This document shows positions 15,047 to 24,087 of a DNA stretch of 34,201 bases, piece after piece. The position numbers were made by a program, and so were the translations under genes. This DNA is from Shinella sp. SUS2. Lineage in GTDB: Bacteria; Pseudomonadota; Alphaproteobacteria; Rhizobiales; Rhizobiaceae. Below the pieces are notes generated by a model. It worked only from the letters and a program-made list of their open reading frames with translations. It did not search any database and had not been told where the DNA came from. The DNA lies in NCBI RefSeq assembly GCF_001262505.1, contig NZ_KQ410756.1, positions 1 through 34,201 on the forward strand. The letters are read 5' to 3'. Position 1 is the stretch's first letter. Every line of letters starts with the position of its first letter.

Positions 15047-17548
15047 ATGCAAAACAAGCTTCCCTCTCATGTCGAATACCTCATTATCGGTGGCGGGATC
15101 ATCGGTCTTTCGATCGCCTACCATCTCACGAGGCTCGGACACCGTGACGTGCTGCTCCTCGAGCGCAGCAAGCTCACGAGCGGAACCACCTGGCATGCCG
15201 CGGGTCTCGTGACGCAATTGCGCGCCAATGAGAACATGGCGAAACTCGCCCAATATTCGGCGGAACTGTTCACGGATCTCGAGAGCCTCACCGGTCAGGC
15301 GACCGGGTTCCGCCAGACCGGCTCCATCACGGTCGCCGCAACGCAGGCGCGCATGGAAGAGTTGAAACGCGGCGCTTCCATGGGCCGTTCATTCGGCCTT
15401 GACGTCGAAATGATCGATGCTGCGGAAGCCAAGCGACGCGTGCCGCTCCTCGAAGTCAGCGACGTCCTCGGTGCTGCATGGATCGCCTCAGACGGGATGA
15501 CAAATCCGATCGACACGGCTATGGCGTTTGCGGCTGGCGCACGGCAGGGCGGAGCGACGATCCTCGAAAACACGCCCGTCAACCGCATCGTGGTTGAGAA
15601 GAGTCGCCTGGTCGGCGTCGAGACCGACGAGGGCCTTGTCCGCGCCGAGAAGGCCGTCATTTGCGCCGGCCTATGGAGCCGCAACGTCGCGGCGGATCTG
15701 AACTGGACGGTCCCGCTCCACGCCGCGGAGCATTTTTATATCGTTACCGAGATCATTCCAAACCTGTCGGCCGACCTGCCGACCATCCGCGACATGGATG
15801 CCGCGGTCTATGCCAAGCCAGATGCCGGCAAATTGCTCGTCGGCTTCTTTGAACAGCGTGCCAAGCCATGGGGCATGAACGGCATCCCCCGCGATTTCAG
15901 TTTCGACGCGCTCCCCGACGACTTCGACCATATCGAACCCTATCTCGCCGCGGCGATCAATCGAATGCCCCTCCTCGCCGATGTCGGTCTTCAGCTCAAC
16001 TTCAATGGGCCGGAGAGCTTCACACCCGACAATCGCTTCCTACTCGGTCCCGCCCCGGAAATCGCGGGCCTTTATGCCGCAACTGGGTTCAATTCCTGCG
16101 GTATCGAGTCGTCGGGTGGCGCCGGCAAGGTTATGGCGGAATGGATGTCCACCGGCGTTCCCGCGAGCGACTACTGGGAAATGGACGTCCGCCGGGCCAT
16201 GCCATTCCAGCGCAACAGACGCTATCTCTATGATCGTACGACCGAGGCGGTCGGCAACCTCTGGAACCTGCACTGGCCGCACAAATCACCGAAGACCGCG
16301 CGCAACGTGCGGGTTTCGCCGCTGCATGACCGGCTGGCCCAAGCCGGCGCCAGCTTTGGCGAAGCTGCCGGATGGGAGCGTCCGCAATGGTTTGGCGCCC
16401 CCGGCTCGAAGCCCGCCACCCATGGTACCTTCGGCAAGGATGATTGGTTCCATGCGAGCGCCGCCGAACATGCCGCCACCCGGTCGAGCGTAGCCCTGTT
16501 CGACCAGACATCCTTCGCGCATCTCCTGGTGCAGGGACCCAATGCCCTTGCGCTGCTGCAGAAGCTGTCGACCAACGATGTCGACGTGCCGGTTGGGCGG
16601 ATCGTCTACACCCCTTGGCTGAACGCGCGTGGCGGTATGGAGTCCGACGTCACCATTTGCCGGACCGCGGACGAGGAGTTTCTCGTGGTCACTGCAGCCG
16701 TCCAGCGGATTCGTGATCTTGCCTGGCTCAAGGACCATGCGCGAGAGAGCGGCGGTCATGTCTCGGTGACGGACGTCTCCTCCGGCTATGTCACCCTTTC
16801 GGTCATGGGGCCGCGCTCGCGGGAGCTGCTGTCGAGGGTCAGCCCGGCCGACTTTTCGGATGCCGCATTCCCGTTCGCCACGGCTTCGGAGATCGAAATC
16901 GGCTACGGCCTTGTCCTCGCATTCCGGATGACCTTCGTCGGCGAATTAGGCTGGGAACTTCATATTCCTACCGAACAGGCTCTCGGCATTTACGATGCGA
17001 TCATGGCAGCGGGATATGATCTCGACCTCCGCCTCGCGGGCTATGTCGCCCTGAACTCTCTGCGCGTCGAAGCTGGTTATCGTGACTGGGGCGCTGACGT
17101 GGCCGATGAAGACACACCGCTGGAATCCGGCCTCGGCTTCACAGTCGCCTGGGACAAGCCCTCGGACTTTATTGGTCGCAATGCTCTCGAGGTTCAGCGC
17201 GGCAAGACGCCGCGCCGCCGGTTGGTCCAGTTCGCGGTTCCCGGCGACGTGCCGCTGATGTTCGGCACCGAACCGGTGTGGCGCAATGGTATCCTGGTTG
17301 GCTACCTGCGCTCGGCCGGGTTCGGACATACGCTGGGCTGCGGCGTCGGGATGGGATACGTCAATGCGGACGAGGGTGTCAGCGCCCAATGGCTGCAAGA
17401 CGGTATATTCGAACTTGAAATCGCAGGCACCAAGTACGCCGCTGTCGCATCGCTTCGCCCGTTCTATGACGCCGGAAGAACGCGTGTTAAGGGCCAGTAT
17501 TTCGAGCTCGACACGCTCATCGCGCCAGAACTACGGAAAGCGCAGTGA
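15047..17548 (+). CDS. FAD-dependent dimethylglycine/sarcosine dehydrogenase-like demethylase with GcvT domain
   Basis: This protein of about 833 residues has an N-terminal DadA-type FAD domain (IIGGGIIG at 15-20) and a C-terminal aminomethyltransferase (GcvT) domain from about residue 430. It is a cytoplasmic enzyme that removes N-methyl groups. His50 in TSGTTWHAAGL sits where DMGDH-family enzymes link FAD covalently. The GcvT part (MGPRSRELLSRVSPADFS, FVGELGWELHIPTEQA, GFTVAWDKPSDFIGR) passes the methylene unit to tetrahydrofolate. ETF is the usual electron acceptor, and etfBA, ETF-QO, folD and purU are all in the window. The true substrate (dimethylglycine, sarcosine, or another N-methyl compound such as a betaine derivative) cannot be told from sequence. 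Start ATG 15047 is preferred because MQNKLPSHVEYLIIGGG has the normal short leader. Confidence 0.92.
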   Translation: MQNKLPSHVEYLIIGGGIIGLSIAYHLTRLGHRDVLLLERSKLTSGTTWHAAGLVTQLRANENMAKLAQYSAELFTDLESLTGQATGFRQTGSITVAATQARMEELKRGASMGRSFGLDVEMIDAAEAKRRVPLLEVSDVLGAAWIASDGMTNPIDTAMAFAAGARQGGATILENTPVNRIVVEKSRLVGVETDEGLVRAEKAVICAGLWSRNVAADLNWTVPLHAAEHFYIVTEIIPNLSADLPTIRDMDAAVYAKPDAGKLLVGFFEQRAKPWGMNGIPRDFSFDALPDDFDHIEPYLAAAINRMPLLADVGLQLNFNGPESFTPDNRFLLGPAPEIAGLYAATGFNSCGIESSGGAGKVMAEWMSTGVPASDYWEMDVRRAMPFQRNRRYLYDRTTEAVGNLWNLHWPHKSPKTARNVRVSPLHDRLAQAGASFGEAAGWERPQWFGAPGSKPATHGTFGKDDWFHASAAEHAATRSSVALFDQTSFAHLLVQGPNALALLQKLSTNDVDVPVGRIVYTPWLNARGGMESDVTICRTADEEFLVVTAAVQRIRDLAWLKDHARESGGHVSVTDVSSGYVTLSVMGPRSRELLSRVSPADFSDAAFPFATASEIEIGYGLVLAFRMTFVGELGWELHIPTEQALGIYDAIMAAGYDLDLRLAGYVALNSLRVEAGYRDWGADVADEDTPLESGLGFTVAWDKPSDFIGRNALEVQRGKTPRRRLVQFAVPGDVPLMFGTEPVWRNGILVGYLRSAGFGHTLGCGVGMGYVNADEGVSAQWLQDGIFELEIAGTKYAAVASLRPFYDAGRTRVKGQYFELDTLIAPELRKAQ

Positions 17549-17681
17549 CAAGGTGGCCGATCCAGTGTGCGCTTTTAAGTGGCGCTCACCGGACGGCGAT
17601 CTGGTACGCGCGAAGTCGTCTGTGTCAATCGAAGTGCAGACGCGTATTTCGTCCTTGTTCTGAAGGTCGATCCGATCATGA

Positions 17682-17720
17682 GAAACCGTGGGCAGCCGAC
17701 CGACGGCCGCCCACGGTTTC
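17682..17720. terminator. Perfect 12-bp inverted repeat, probable terminator
   Basis: GAAACCGTGGGC (17682-17693) pairs perfectly with GCCCACGGTTTC (17709-17720) across a 15-nt loop that can itself pair partly (CCGAC/CGACGG). It lies between the dehydrogenase gene and the tail of the convergent decayed oxidase, where a bidirectional terminator would be expected. No long T-run follows. Confidence 0.65.
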
Positions 17721-17724
17721 ACGT

Positions 17725-18679
17725 TCAGTTTGAGGGAGGAAGATGCGCTATCCCCGCTCCCAGTCGGTAGTAGCCTTCCTTGAAGGCTCGCATTGGTATG
17801 TTCTGAAGCGTTGAGAAGGGAAGGAACACGTCGTCTGCGCGCAGGCCTCCGAATAGGTAACGGGCAAGCTCGCGCCCGAAGAGCGTACCAGTGCGATGCC
17901 GCGGTCGTTGAAGCCGGTTAGGACGATGAGGTTGTCTCCCATCACGTGAAGGCGAGGCAGGTAATATTTTGTGATGCCTAGACATCCGTTGAAACGAGGA
18001 CGGACGAGGCGCACACTTTGCCGCAGTCGGTTCGTAAGGTCCATGCGCCGTTCTCGTGCGTGATGCTCCTGACCGAACTGTGTGTGAAGACGTCGGCCCC
18101 ACATGCGATCGCCGCTTGGCGACGCCACGAACATAGGAGAACGGCTGAAATGTCCCGAAGCGGAAATCGAGCAGGCTAATCGCAAAGGTATTAGCGCCCG
18201 TTTTGCTTTGGGTTTCAAATTCATCGAGGATGTGAATGGGGGCACCGAGTTCTAGCCACGGCCGTGCGCGCTTCCTAATCTCCGCAATGCCGCTTTTGCC
18301 CACGGCGCAATGCAGCGTGCCGGCGCGCGTTGTCTCGCACTGGATATTCATGTTCCGATGACATCGAACACGATGTCCGGCGACGTGCATAACAGGTCTA
18401 CCATGCGCGAACTAAATTGAGGGCCGAGTTGCTCTTGAATAGCCGATGGCATGACCCAGAGCATGCCGGTCGCCCGGCCGGCAGCGCCGGCCCCGATTCG
18501 GCCGCTTCGAGAAGGATTGCATGCACACCTCTCTCGGCCAGATGCAAAGGCGGTCGATAGTCCCGTATATCCGCCGCCCAGGATGACGACTCAGTAGCCA
18601 TGTCCTGAGCAAGCGTCTGCCCAGGTGGGGCGGATTGGGCAGTCTTTTGCCAGAGACCATGAGATTCGTCACTAATCAT
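17725..18679 (-). pseudogene. Decayed DadA/PuuB-type FAD-dependent amine oxidase
   Basis: Reading the minus strand over several frames gives a recognisable DadA/PuuB-like oxidoreductase. From the ATG near 18679 it reads MISDESHGLWQKTAQSAPPG, then a dinucleotide-binding motif (GGGYTGLSTA), RATGMLWVMPS, CETTRAGTLHCAVGKSG, LGAPIHILDE, YYLPRLHVMGDNLIVLTGFN, GRELARYLFGG, and a tail ending at 17725. Frames change at least four times (about 18580, 18540, 18370 and between 18240 and 17870) and stops interrupt it. The family oxidises primary or secondary amines such as gamma-glutamylputrescine or D-amino acids. Its length before decay would be about 430 residues, normal for the family. It lies convergent to the intact dehydrogenase gene. 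Confidence 0.78.
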
Positions 18680-19149
18680 TTCAGATACCTGCCGTTGGCG
18701 GCGCATCGGATCGCCAAAACACGCGTAGAGCCCATGACTGCGCGCGCTCGTGCCAGTGTGGAGCTTAGCTAAAGTTCAACAGTTTGAATAGGCGACCGTG
18801 ATTATTGCAGCTATGCGCGTCCTCACGCCGAAAGGATCGCCACGACTTCATGGCAGGTCAAATGCATTGTCCGTATCAGCGGTATCTGTCTTCGAGACGC
18901 CAAGCATGTGCGTGAATGACGTTGACAGATGCGGCCAAAAGCCCGCAAGGCGCCGTTCATCTCGAAGCGAGATGGAAGCGATACACACTATGCATTTGAC
19001 TGTCCGGGCCCGACCATCGAAGCTTTGTCCGGGAAGGCAACACAACGCCTGCTTGACATGCAACCGATGCCGCAGTTCACGTCCTGGGAATGTAATTTTA
19101 GAACGTGGACCTGACAAAGGGCGGCGACCATTTAGCGAGAGGGGTTCGA
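18680..19149. other. Intergenic stretch with one diverged repeat copy
   Basis: These 470 bp hold no gene I can support. They include, at 18959-19005, a 47-bp stretch that recurs at 22520-22566 (see the repeat entries). A GAGAGGGG ribosome-binding sequence for the M20 gene is at 19137-19144. Confidence 0.5.
18959..19005. repeat. Diverged 47-bp repeat, copy A
   Basis: The stretch aligns without gaps to 22520-22566 at 37 of 47 positions, ending in an identical 14-mer GCATTTGACTGTCC. On the minus strand both copies translate to a similar peptide pattern (TVKC-V-I--I--RD). Both copies lie upstream of catabolic genes in gene-poor debris, so a mobile-element end or an old gene fragment is more likely than an operator. 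Confidence 0.5.
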
Positions 19150-20313
19150 ATGCGTAACGTCAACGACTTCAGTGATATTCATGATGAGGTGATCGGCTGG
19201 CGCCGCCATCTCCATCAGAATCCCGAACTCGGATACAAAGTTCACAACACCGCCAACTTCGTTGCCGAAAAATTAGCATCGTTCGGCATCAATCATATCG
19301 AGACGGGCATAGCCGAAACCGGTGTGGTAGCCGTGATTCATGGCAACGGCGGCGAGGGCCCGACGATCGGTTTGAGGGCCGACATGGACGCCCTGCCGAT
19401 CATGGAGACGACGGGCAAGCCCTGGGCGTCAAAGATCGACGGAAAAATGCATGCCTGCGGCCATGATGGCCATACGGCGATGTTGCTGGGAGCCGGCAAG
19501 TATCTTGCGGCAACCAGGAACTTCAGAGGTTCTGTCGCGCTCATTTTCCAGCCCGCTGAGGAAGACGGCCAAGGCGCCGGTCGAATGGTCCAGGAAGGTC
19601 TGATGGACCGATTCAATATCTCCCAAGTCTTCGGGATGCATAACATGCCCGGTATTGAAGTCGGCAAGTTCGGCATTCGCGACGGATCCATCATGGCTGC
19701 CCTCGATGAGTTCGACATCATCATCACGGGCCGCGGCGGCCATGCCGCCACACCGCATGTGACGATCGACCCCGTGGTAGTCGGAGCCCAAATCGTCACC
19801 GCGCTGCAAACTCTAGTTTCACGAAATCTCGATCCGACAGAAGCGCTGGTCGTGTCCGTGCCGAAATTCACGGGAAGCGAGTCCTACCACATCATTCCCG
19901 ATACTGTGACACTCGGCGGCACAGTGCGAAGCCTTTCGCCCAAGCTTCGCGATTTTGCCGAGAAGCAAATCCGCATCTGCGCTGAAAATGTGGCTGCTGC
20001 ATTCGGGGCAACGGTGGAATATCGTCATAGGCGTCTTGAGCCACTTACCTTCAACCACACCAAGGCGACCGAGGCTGCGACCGCTGCTGCGAAGAGACTC
20101 GTCGGCGCGGAAAGCGTGAACGAACAGATTAAGCCCGTGATGGTATCGGAGGACTTCGCCTACATGCTTCAGGCGCGCCCAGGTGCGTTTCTTTTTCTCG
20201 GTAACGGTGCCACTCCCGGCCTGCACAATCCGGGCTACGACTTCGATGACACAGCAATTCCCTACGGAATAGGCTACTGGGTCAACTTGGTCGAAGGAGG
20301 CCTGGTCAACTGA
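19150..20313 (+). CDS. M20-family amidohydrolase (aminoacylase/hippurate hydrolase-like)
   Basis: This 387-residue zinc-dependent M20D peptidase-like amidohydrolase hydrolyses an N-acyl group from an amino acid or related amine. Metal and catalytic motifs are intact: GLRADMDALP (75-84), HACGHDGHTAML (101-112), the acidic pair in QPAEED (135-140), GRGGHAA, and MVSEDFA near the C-terminus. ATG 19150 with GAGAGGGG upstream is a strong start; a GTG at 19105 is in frame but leaves no ribosome site. The gene precedes a class III aminotransferase and an ectoine-hydrolase-like M24 protein. In ectoine breakdown the ring-opened product is N-acetyl-2,4-diaminobutyrate, so an M20 deacetylase would fit even though the usual enzyme there (DoeB) is of a different family. 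That role is inferred. Confidence 0.92.
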   Translation: MRNVNDFSDIHDEVIGWRRHLHQNPELGYKVHNTANFVAEKLASFGINHIETGIAETGVVAVIHGNGGEGPTIGLRADMDALPIMETTGKPWASKIDGKMHACGHDGHTAMLLGAGKYLAATRNFRGSVALIFQPAEEDGQGAGRMVQEGLMDRFNISQVFGMHNMPGIEVGKFGIRDGSIMAALDEFDIIITGRGGHAATPHVTIDPVVVGAQIVTALQTLVSRNLDPTEALVVSVPKFTGSESYHIIPDTVTLGGTVRSLSPKLRDFAEKQIRICAENVAAAFGATVEYRHRRLEPLTFNHTKATEAATAAAKRLVGAESVNEQIKPVMVSEDFAYMLQARPGAFLFLGNGATPGLHNPGYDFDDTAIPYGIGYWVNLVEGGLVN

Positions 20314-20558
20314 TACCGTTGGCGCTTTAAGCTCCCGTTTGGATCACTGGACAAGACGTAGTTTCTGATCCTCCCTACCATACTGATCACGTCGACCCGT
20401 CACCTGCCCGGTTAAAGGATCGACGCAACTCCGAGTCAATCTGTGCTGACGTCTGCAATGACGGCCAGACTTGCTCTGAAAGCCGCGCGATTCATTCTAA
20501 ACTTTCTGTTGGTCGAATCCTCCGGCGACGCGGGCGCATTTGAAAGAGAGAGAGAACG

Positions 20559-21965
20559 ATGACAATAACTAATCTGGGTACCGCGCAAATTCAGGAGAAG
20601 GATCGGAACTACGTGTTCCATCCGTCGACCCATTTGGCCAAACATAGCCGGGGTGAAACACCCAACCGCGTCATGGCAGGCGCGGACGGCGTTTATATAT
20701 GGGATACCGAGGGACGCAAAAGCCTCGACGGGTTCGGGGGACTCTATTGTGTGAACATGGGATATGGATGCTCGGAAATTGCCGATGCCATCGCAAAACA
20801 GGCTCACGAACTGCCGTTCGCTCACGTCTATGCCAGCCAGAGCACCGAGACCGTCACTCTCCTTGCTGAAACCGTCGTCGAATATTTCGGCGAGAACATG
20901 CGGCGCGTGTTCTTCGGCCTGTCCGGCTCGGATGCGAACGAAACCAACATTAAACTTGTCTGGTACTACAACAACATCCTTGGCCGGCCTGCGAAGAAAA
21001 AAATCATTTCGCGCCAACGAGGCTATCATGGCTCGGGCCTCGTCACTGGAAGCCTTACTGGTCTGGCATTCTTTCACAACCATTTCGATCTGCCGCTCGA
21101 GATCGTCCGTCACACCACAACGCCTCACTGGTATCGTCAGGCGCAGGAAGGCGAAACGGAAGAAGCGTTCTCCAAACGTTGCGCCCGCGAGTTGGAGGCT
21201 CTTATCCTAGCAGAAGGCCCAGACACCGTCGGAGCCTTCATTGGCGAACCAGTGCTCGGCACGGGCGGAATCGTCCCTCCGCCCAAGGGCTATTGGACCG
21301 AAATTCAGGCGGTGCTGGACAAGTACGACGTCCTTCTGATCGCCGACGAAGTGGTGTGCGGCTTCGGCCGCACCGGAGAAAAATTCGGGTCCCATCTCTA
21401 CGGCATGCGCCCAGATCTGGTGACAATCGCGAAAGGCTTGAGTTCGGCCTACCTGCCGATCTCGGGATCCATTATTGGCGATCGGGTTTGGTCGGTTCTG
21501 GAACAGGGGAGCGAGAAGTATGGCCCTATTGGCCATGGCTGGACCTATTCGGGGCATACTCTCTGTGCGGCTGCGGCCCTGGCGAATATTCGGGTCCTGA
21601 AGGAACGCAATATTCTTGAACATGTGCGGGAGGTCGGGCCCTACTGGCTCAAGCAGATGAAGGCGAAGCTTGAGGGCCATCCCATGGTGGGTGAGATTCG
21701 CGGCGTGGGCATTCTGGCAGCAGTCGAGTTCATGAGCGACCCGGCCAAGCGCATTCCGTTTGACCCGGGTCTTCAGGTGGGCGTGCGCGCCGCCGCTGCA
21801 TTGCTGGAAAATGGCGTAATCGCCCGTGCGATGCCACATGCCGATACACTCGGCTACGCGCCGCCGCTCATCCTCACGAAGGCGGAGGCCGACATCATCG
21901 TGGATGCGACGGCACGTGCAGTCGATACTACGTACAAGACTCTTGCGTCGGAGGGCGCCGTATAA
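20559..21965 (+). CDS. Class III PLP-dependent aminotransferase
   Basis: This 468-residue fold-type I transaminase resembles the omega-amino acid/polyamine group (SpuC, DoeD and taurine-type). Key residues are visible: the pyrophosphate-binding FFGLSGSDANETN, the cofactor-stacking GYHGSG, Asp263 in LLIADEVVCGFGR and the PLP-binding Lys292 in TIAKGLSSAYLP. A GAGAGAGAGAA ribosome-binding run precedes the ATG. It transfers an omega-amino group to pyruvate or 2-oxoglutarate, giving a semialdehyde. Between an amidohydrolase and an M24 ectoine-hydrolase-like protein, the DoeD reaction (2,4-diaminobutyrate to aspartate semialdehyde) is a good hypothesis. Gaps of 245 bp before and 781 bp after it make one tight operon with its neighbours doubtful. 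Confidence 0.92.
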   Translation: MTITNLGTAQIQEKDRNYVFHPSTHLAKHSRGETPNRVMAGADGVYIWDTEGRKSLDGFGGLYCVNMGYGCSEIADAIAKQAHELPFAHVYASQSTETVTLLAETVVEYFGENMRRVFFGLSGSDANETNIKLVWYYNNILGRPAKKKIISRQRGYHGSGLVTGSLTGLAFFHNHFDLPLEIVRHTTTPHWYRQAQEGETEEAFSKRCARELEALILAEGPDTVGAFIGEPVLGTGGIVPPPKGYWTEIQAVLDKYDVLLIADEVVCGFGRTGEKFGSHLYGMRPDLVTIAKGLSSAYLPISGSIIGDRVWSVLEQGSEKYGPIGHGWTYSGHTLCAAAALANIRVLKERNILEHVREVGPYWLKQMKAKLEGHPMVGEIRGVGILAAVEFMSDPAKRIPFDPGLQVGVRAAAALLENGVIARAMPHADTLGYAPPLILTKAEADIIVDATARAVDTTYKTLASEGAV

Positions 21966-22746
21966 GCGGCGAGCGACGCGGCCGGCGGTCGCTGGCCGCG
22001 TTGCGATTAGGAGTGGGCGCAGCTTCGTTTTGTAAGCCGTCTGGATCGACCGACGGGGTTAGCTCCGGCAGCCTTACCGCTGCGGCTGCAATGTCGTTAT
22101 TGGGGTGCAACCGCCTATCGCGTATGGTGATGGCAGGTAATTTACCATGACCGCGCTTGCATTTGTTCGCCGCGGCAACCTCACTCGGTCGCCGATGCGA
22201 CTGATGACGGCACATTCCTCAACAAGCTTGCACGGACAACTCTCGGCATTGTCGAGCATGCTCGCGAGACTGCAACACGCGGATCGGCAGGCAGCTGTAG
22301 AGCCGCGATTCACAGGTCTGTGCCAACGACGAAGGCGGTCGCGGGACTAAAACCTTGCGCGAGATGGCGTGTGCCAAGTCCCAAAGTCGTCTGGCTGACG
22401 ACAACCACAAGCGATACTAGTTTTGTAGCGACTGACGGATGTCACAGCCTTGGCTCTCAGTTGTGAATAACCGGTTCGCTGGCTGCTAGCCGCGGCGGCT
22501 CTCACGCACGACGTTCAGCATCTCGAACCAAGATGGTGCCGATATAAACACAGCATTTGACTGTCCCCCCCCTTACGACGAACCTAATCTCGCCTACACG
22601 CTTAGAGAATGAAGCGGCATGCGGATCACACAGCGAGACTGAGACTCGGTTTTCTATGTCAGTCAGGCCGTCTTGGCGGTCATCGGTATATGCATTGAGG
22701 CCTGAACTCGAAGTCACATTTGGTCAACGACAGGAGTATCGCACGT
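21966..22746. other. 781-bp gene-poor region with a repeat copy
   Basis: No gene is supportable here. Several short open frames exist on both strands (for example 22147-22350 +) but none resembles a family I know, and frames switch as in decayed sequence. A C8 tract is at 22565-22572. Repeat copy B (22520-22566) lies here. The ribosome-binding AGGAG for the M24 gene is at 22732-22736. Confidence 0.5.
22520..22566. repeat. Diverged 47-bp repeat, copy B
   Basis: This is the partner of 18959-19005 in the same orientation, identical at 37 of 47 positions with the last 14 bases (GCATTTGACTGTCC) exact. The copies lie about 145 bp and 181 bp upstream of the M20 and M24 gene starts. What the repeat is remains unknown. 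Confidence 0.5.
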
Positions 22747-23928
22747 ATGCACTATGAAAAAGCCTTTCTGCCGGAAGAATTCGAACGCCGCGTCCGGGAC
22801 GTCAAGCAGCGGATGGAAAGAGCTGGGTTCGACCTGATTATCTGCCAGGACCCTGCCAATATCGGATGGTTGACGGGCTTCGACAGTTGGTCGTTCTACA
22901 CGCCGCAGGTCGTACTGGTCCATCTGAACGAGGAAATGCCAATCTGGTTTGGACGCCCGATCGATGCCAAGTCGGCGACGGTCACGACCAATCTGCCCGA
23001 AGAAAACATCGTCACCTTCCAGGAACGCCTACTCCACCATCCGGAAGACCATCCGTTCGATGATCTCTGCGCCTTCATCATTTCGAAGGGCTGGGGTGCA
23101 AATCGCGTCGGCGTCGAACTCGATGCGCACTACTATACGGCTCGCGCCCACCAGCATCTGGCTCGCGGGTTGCCCAATGCAAGATTAGCCGACAACAAGG
23201 AACTGGTAAACTGGGCCCGACTGGTCAAGTCCGAAGCGGAGCTTGTCTATATGCGGCAAGCCGGCAAGATCATCAGCAATACCATGCGCCAAGCCATTGC
23301 CCAGCTCAAGCCGGGCGCTCGCGACTATGAAGTCATCGCCGATGTCTACCGTAACCAGATTTTGGGCGCGGAAGGCAAGTTCGGTGACTACACCAGCCTT
23401 TCGCCCCTGCTGCAGATCGAAGAAGGCACGAGCACGTGCCACCTGACCTGGAGCGATCAGGTTGTACCCGATTCCGGGTTGATCATGATGGAACTCGGAG
23501 CGGCGCGCCGCCACTATACCACGCCGCTCACGAGAACCGTCCATGTCGGCAAGCCGCCGGAAGCCATGGCACGCTTGGCATCGGTAATCGTCGAAGGCGG
23601 TGATCTTGCTCTCGAAGCCGCAAAGCCCGGCGTTCCTGTCGAAGAGGTTGCGGCCGTGTTTCAAACCGTCCTCAAGCGCAATGGCTACAGCAAGGACAGC
23701 CGGGTTGGCTATTCCATCGGCATCGCCTATCCGCCGGATTGGGGCGAGCGCACGATCAGCATCCGTGCCGGCGAAAAGACCCTGCTTCAGGAAGGCATGT
23801 GCTTCCATTTCCAGTCCGGTGTCTGGCTCGACGATTTCGGCGCGGCGGTCTCGGAATCCTTCGTCGTCACCCCGAAGGGCGGTGAACGCTTTTGCGACGT
23901 CGAACGCCGTCTGATCGTGATCGATTGA
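22747..23928 (+). CDS. M24-family hydrolase, ectoine hydrolase (DoeA/EutD)-like
   Basis: This 393-residue protein has the creatinase/aminopeptidase-P two-domain layout: an N-terminal domain (about 1-150, with DPANIGWLTGFDSWSFYTPQ) and a pita-bread M24 domain (about 165-393, with LTWSDQVVPDSG, GYSIGIAYPPDWGERT and MCFHFQSGVWLDDFGAAVSES). It closely resembles DoeA/EutD ectoine hydrolases, which open the ectoine ring to N-acetyl-2,4-diaminobutyrate. Several positions that bind metal in true M24 peptidases are replaced, as in creatinase and DoeA, so a metal-free amidine or amide hydrolase is likely. ATG 22747 has AGGAG at 22732. It is followed by an Ehu-type importer, as in ectoine loci. Ectoine, hydroxyectoine, creatine or another cyclic amidine remain possible substrates. 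Confidence 0.87.
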   Translation: MHYEKAFLPEEFERRVRDVKQRMERAGFDLIICQDPANIGWLTGFDSWSFYTPQVVLVHLNEEMPIWFGRPIDAKSATVTTNLPEENIVTFQERLLHHPEDHPFDDLCAFIISKGWGANRVGVELDAHYYTARAHQHLARGLPNARLADNKELVNWARLVKSEAELVYMRQAGKIISNTMRQAIAQLKPGARDYEVIADVYRNQILGAEGKFGDYTSLSPLLQIEEGTSTCHLTWSDQVVPDSGLIMMELGAARRHYTTPLTRTVHVGKPPEAMARLASVIVEGGDLALEAAKPGVPVEEVAAVFQTVLKRNGYSKDSRVGYSIGIAYPPDWGERTISIRAGEKTLLQEGMCFHFQSGVWLDDFGAAVSESFVVTPKGGERFCDVERRLIVID

Positions 23929-23944
23929 CCCTTACCGAAATGTC

Positions 23945-23974
23945 GACCACGCAGCCTCCGATGGCCGCGTGGTC
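23945..23974 (+). promoter_or_regulatory. Stem-loop between the M24 gene and the substrate-binding protein gene
   Basis: GACCACGC (23945-23952) pairs perfectly with GCGTGGTC (23967-23974), and inside it GCC pairs with GGC around a 6-nt loop. It begins 17 bp after the M24 stop and has no T-run. It could be a partial terminator or an mRNA-stabilising stem for the downstream transporter genes. Confidence 0.5.
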
Positions 23975-24087
23975 TGATACCGCCCTTGGGGGTACGACAA
24001 TACCCTGCCGTAACCATACGGAGCGGAAACAGACAGCGGCCCATTCCGGGCTTCTGGATACCGAAGGAAAAAAAAGAGGGAACTCAA

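Noticed and set aside
14883..15212. Small plus-strand open frame overlapping the start of the dehydrogenase gene
   Set aside because: It overlaps the FAD-binding N-terminus in another frame and has no ribosome site or similarity.
22565..22572. C8 tract considered as a phase-variation site
   Set aside because: It lies in gene-poor DNA with no open frame whose expression it would switch.
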